Under the pieces are notes generated by a model. The model was given only the letters and a program-made list of their open reading frames with translations. It was not told where the DNA came from and ran no database searches. From Clostridia bacterium (lineage in GTDB: Bacteria > Bacillota > Clostridia > Oscillospirales > Acutalibacteraceae), in assembly GCA_017519685.1 (NCBI GenBank), contig JAFWRV010000269.1:1-9385 (forward strand): a DNA stretch of 9,385 nt, given 5' to 3'. Positions 6,749-9,385 of the stretch are shown piece by piece. How positions within the stretch are numbered: the first letter of the stretch is position 1; every line of letters begins with the position of its first letter. The position numbers and the translations under genes are program-made.

Positions 6749-8374
6749 ATGGAGAGGCAGCCGAATTACAGATTTGCGACAAAAAATCCCGACCACATAA
6801 TGGTCAGCATCAACGGTGACGCAAGACACACAATGACCGTCACCTGGCGCACAAGCACCGAAATTGAAGACGGCTATGTAGAGTATTATGAAAAAGGCGG
6901 TGAAAAGAAAATCGCCGCGGCAATCACAAAGCCGTTCAGAAGCGATGTCAGCACGTCAAATATCCACTGGGCAAAACCCGAGGGATTAAAAAGCGGCACA
7001 AGGTATTACTATACCTGCGGAAACAGTGAGATACGCAGCGAGGAATACTGGTTTGATACCCAGGAGGATAATCTTACAAATTTCCGCTTTCTCGCTATCT
7101 CGGACCATCAGAAAGACAATGACCACTATAACCCGGATTATTCTCAGCTGAACGCCTTTCTCAAAAAGGTACTTGAAGAAAATCCGGATATAAGATTTAT
7201 TTATACCGCCGGCGATAACACAAACAACGGCCAGCACGAAATACAGTGGAACGCGATGTTTGAGGGAATGAAGGGCATTATTGAGCACATTCCCTATATG
7301 ATGACCTGCGGCAACCACGACAACAGGGGATTTGAAATCTATTTTCCGACCGAGCAAAACCGTTACTACGCGGAGCCCGCCGAGTTCTTCAACACTCAGC
7401 TTGAATACTCCTACCCGAAGAACGGACCGGAGGGATGGCAGACGGAGAACTATTCGTTTGATTACGGCAACGCGCATTTTATGGTGTTCGGCGTAAACGA
7501 GCCCGAGCTCGTGAACGAGTGGGCAAACAAAGATATTGACGCGAGTGACAAGACCTGGAAATTCGGAGCTTATCATTTCCCGATTTATTACTCGGGGGCA
7601 AATCTTTCAAATGACGACGGCTATCCGATGCTCAGGGAGTCGTTTGAAAAGCTTGATGTTATATTCAGCGGTCACGAGCATGATTTTTCAAGAACTTATC
7701 CGATAAAGAACGAGGAACTCTTTGACAGACCGTCACAGGGAACAATTCATTATGAGCTCGGAAACGGTCACAGCAATCCTCCCGGAACAAAGACCTGCGA
7801 CAAGGTCTGGCACTGCTCTTATTTCCCTCAGGAGGAGCAGGTCTGCGCCTACGCGATAATCGGCATAGACGGCAATAAGGCAAGCTTTGTTTCAAAGCTC
7901 GATGACGGCAGAATATTTGACGAGTGTATTATAGATAAGGATAAAGACGAGATAAGACCCTACCGCCTTGCTCCTGTTTACGGTCCCGGCAGAACGAGGA
8001 TATTCTATAAGGGAATGGATCCGGGACTCGCTAACGCAAGGTCGCTTCCCGTCTGTATTGACGGGATATGGTTTGCCGCGTTCGGAACTCTGGTTTCATT
8101 TATCGGCGGCAATGTCCTGCGTGAAAAAGGAAAAATCACGCTTGAGGTTTACGGCAGAAAAGCCGTGTTTACCGAAGGCAGCGATACAGCCGTGACCGAC
8201 AGCGGCGAGGTTAAGCTTGAGGCAAAGGTTTTCCGCGGAAACGCCGATCAGCTTTATATCCCGGTCGATTCCGCCTGTAAGATATTCGGAATGAAATGGG
8301 CTTACGCAAAAAGGAATAATTTCATAACCGTCGAAAGCTCTGACGAAAGCGAGCCCTGCCCGTATCAGCCTTAA
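6749..8374 (+). CDS. Purple-acid-phosphatase-like metallophosphoesterase with C-terminal Cu-amine-oxidase-N-like domain
   Basis: This is a calcineurin-type metallophosphoesterase of unknown substrate. The 541-residue product has an N-terminal fibronectin-like domain as in purple acid phosphatases (about 12-105). The catalytic domain has D119-H-Q121, GDN (155-157), GNHD (188-191), H276 in YHFP and GHEH (308-311). The usual PAP tyrosine ligand (GDxxY) is replaced by N159. Residues about 433-530 resemble the N-terminal domain of copper amine oxidases, with LYIPVDSACKIFGMKW (502-517). Both end domains are usual in secreted proteins, yet no signal peptide is present. ATG 6749 has GGAG (6737-6740) 8 bases upstream; ATG 6743, two codons earlier and overlapping the GH27 stop as ATGA, leaves only 2 bases. 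It is probably co-transcribed with the GH27 gene. Confidence 0.82.
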   Translation: MERQPNYRFATKNPDHIMVSINGDARHTMTVTWRTSTEIEDGYVEYYEKGGEKKIAAAITKPFRSDVSTSNIHWAKPEGLKSGTRYYYTCGNSEIRSEEYWFDTQEDNLTNFRFLAISDHQKDNDHYNPDYSQLNAFLKKVLEENPDIRFIYTAGDNTNNGQHEIQWNAMFEGMKGIIEHIPYMMTCGNHDNRGFEIYFPTEQNRYYAEPAEFFNTQLEYSYPKNGPEGWQTENYSFDYGNAHFMVFGVNEPELVNEWANKDIDASDKTWKFGAYHFPIYYSGANLSNDDGYPMLRESFEKLDVIFSGHEHDFSRTYPIKNEELFDRPSQGTIHYELGNGHSNPPGTKTCDKVWHCSYFPQEEQVCAYAIIGIDGNKASFVSKLDDGRIFDECIIDKDKDEIRPYRLAPVYGPGRTRIFYKGMDPGLANARSLPVCIDGIWFAAFGTLVSFIGGNVLREKGKITLEVYGRKAVFTEGSDTAVTDSGEVKLEAKVFRGNADQLYIPVDSACKIFGMKWAYAKRNNFITVESSDESEPCPYQP

Positions 8375-8390
8375 ACAAGACACCGTCTGA

Positions 8391-8416
8391 CTTATCCACA
8401 GGAAGTATCGGATAAG
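8391..8416. repeat. Inverted repeat CTTATCC/GGATAAG containing a DnaA-box-like 9-mer
   Basis: CTTATCC (8391-8397) and GGATAAG (8410-8416) form a perfect 7-base inverted repeat with a 12-base loop. The left arm overlaps TTATCCACA (8392-8400), an exact match to the consensus DnaA box. A single box within 9.4 kb may arise by chance, and there are no neighbouring boxes or origin genes. It lies in the 93-base convergent gap between the phosphoesterase and hsdS genes. Confidence 0.4.
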
Positions 8417-8430
8417 AACATCTTAATGAT

Positions 8431-8466
8431 AAGCGCCCTCGGACATTCATCCGAGGGCGTTTCGCT
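8431..8466 (+). terminator. Strong intrinsic terminator in the convergent gap
   Basis: CGCCCTCGGA (8434-8443) and TCCGAGGGCG (8450-8459) form a perfect 10-pair stem with the 6-base loop CATTCA, extended by A-U/G-U pairs from AAG (8431-8433) with TTT (8460-8462). TTTCGCTATTATTT follows on the + strand. It ends the sugar operon. In the other orientation the hairpin starts 8 bases after the hsdS stop but has a poorer T-run, so it is probably weaker for hsdS. Confidence 0.85.
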
Positions 8467-8467
8467 A

Positions 8468-9385
8468 TTATTTAACTTTTACCTGACCGTTCATCAACAT
8501 CGGCAACAAGAAGTCCCGAAGAGAAGTAAGTTGTTGGTTTTGTAAATTGTATTCAACAACAGCTTCGATAATGCCGTGTATCTTTTTGCTATACTTGACT
8601 CTCAATTTTTGAGGCGGACAAGCTAATTTCATATCTGCGAAATTGCTATCCCATTCCGCATATGGTTGTTGTGTTCCAACAGAATTCGCAACTGCATAAG
8701 CTACTGCAAAGTCGGTGTTAATGGTTTCAAAAGCATAACCCAGTTCTTCTTTACGTTTTGGTCTTAAAACAAATGTAGTAGTTCTGGTAATACCATTAAA
8801 AGGAGCAATACAAACTCTATGAAAATATGCTCTCATAGCTCCAAACAGGATATCATACTTAGAGTATTTTATTAAACTGCTATTAGCTTCCTCGTCCGAC
8901 TTAAATTCAGAAAAAGACATTTTTTTAGTTGGTAGCGTGTCAACGGGAGTGTAGGGCAGGTTATTAGTAGCGCTCGCCGAACAACCATCATTTATTTTAT
9001 CAAATAACTCTCCTAAAGTTATAATTTCCCACCCCTCGGGTATCTTTCTCTTTAATTCTTCATTCCAAACCATTTTACCGCCGGATGACTTATAAGGCTT
9101 GCCGTTTTCATCGGGGAAGTCAAACTGAACAAACCAATAGTCATAAAGCTGTTTTGCCATAGCTTCAAGTTCGGCACAGATCGAATTGTTTAGTTCAATT
9201 TTATCTTCAATAGAAATAAGCGGAAAAACAATTCTGTTTTGAGTTTCTGTATCTAGCCTTCCATCTTTTGCAGGAATTGAAATAGGAAACTCTTTAAGAA
9301 TTTCCGTTTTCAAGTTAGTAAAAATACTACCATTTCCCTGTTTAACAAGTTGCTTACGCATATATTTAATTTGATAAAACAAGAA
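8468..9385 (-). CDS. hsdS: Type I restriction-modification specificity subunit HsdS, 3' part (5' end beyond window)
   Basis: HsdS gives type I restriction-modification complexes their DNA target specificity through two target recognition domains (TRDs) separated by helical conserved regions. The visible 305 residues read in frame to the right edge, with no convincing start or ribosome binding site, so the gene is cut by the window. Seen in order from the edge: the end of TRD1 (about 1-50, with FTNLKTEILKEFPISIP), the central conserved region (IEDKIELNNSICAELEAMAK, then LYDYWFVQFDFP), TRD2 opening with IPEGWEIITLGELFDKI, and the C-terminal helix ending LTSLRDFLLPMLMNGQVKVK. The 3' end looks intact. 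It converges on the sugar operon and is clearly more AT-rich than its neighbours (about 35-42% GC in two 60-base lines counted), suggesting transfer. Partner hsdM and hsdR would lie beyond the right edge. Confidence 0.9.
   Translation of the reverse strand, partial: FLFYQIKYMRKQLVKQGNGSIFTNLKTEILKEFPISIPAKDGRLDTETQNRIVFPLISIEDKIELNNSICAELEAMAKQLYDYWFVQFDFPDENGKPYKSSGGKMVWNEELKRKIPEGWEIITLGELFDKINDGCSASATNNLPYTPVDTLPTKKMSFSEFKSDEEANSSLIKYSKYDILFGAMRAYFHRVCIAPFNGITRTTTFVLRPKRKEELGYAFETINTDFAVAYAVANSVGTQQPYAEWDSNFADMKLACPPQKLRVKYSKKIHGIIEAVVEYNLQNQQLTSLRDFLLPMLMNGQVKVK

Noticed and set aside
6986..7576. 196-residue reading frame on the - strand opposite the phosphoesterase gene
   Set aside because: The + strand there encodes the conserved metal-binding motifs; the antisense frame looks like a codon-bias shadow.
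9359..9382. TTG at 9382 or ATG at 9361 (- strand) as a true hsdS start
   Set aside because: The frame is open to the window edge, neither codon has an SD, and most of the first recognition domain is missing, so the gene continues outside.

Overview
The window looks like chromosome from a Gram-positive anaerobe of the Clostridia, probably a gut Oscillospiraceae/Ruminococcaceae-type bacterium. This is inferred from the gene order phoH-ybeY-dgkA-era-recO, which is a Firmicutes arrangement, from strong GGAGG-type Shine-Dalgarno (SD) sites, and from the moderate GC content. No species can be named from the sequence alone.

Region 1 (about 50-3684, + strand) is a tightly packed housekeeping operon behind a near-consensus extended -10 promoter. 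It encodes the PhoH-like ATPase, the rRNA maturation factor YbeY, a small membrane diacylglycerol/undecaprenol kinase, the ribosome-assembly GTPase Era and the recombination mediator RecO. Genes overlap by 1-4 bases or are 8 bases apart, so translation is probably coupled. The cytidine deaminase gene often found between dgkA and era is absent.

Region 2 (about 3692-8374, + strand) is a carbohydrate-use block placed directly behind recO. A second extended -10 promoter drives a MelB-type (GPH family) sugar:cation symporter. A 143-base gap with two hairpins follows, the second a likely intrinsic terminator whose T-run touches the ribosome binding site of the next gene. Then come a signal-less GH27 alpha-galactosidase-like enzyme and a purple-acid-phosphatase-like metallophosphoesterase with a C-terminal copper-amine-oxidase-N-like domain. 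The simplest reading is uptake of an alpha-galactoside and its hydrolysis in the cytoplasm; the role of the phosphoesterase is unknown.

Region 3 (8375-9385) holds a strong terminator hairpin in a convergent gap, a consensus DnaA-box-like 9-mer, and the 3' part of a type I restriction specificity gene (hsdS) on the - strand. The hsdS part is visibly more AT-rich than the rest and runs off the right edge, suggesting the edge of a horizontally acquired defence locus.

I see no RNA genes, CRISPR arrays, insertion sequences or clear evidence of a wholly new system. The most unusual points are the domain make-up and metal-site variants of the phosphoesterase and the leader in front of the alpha-galactosidase gene.
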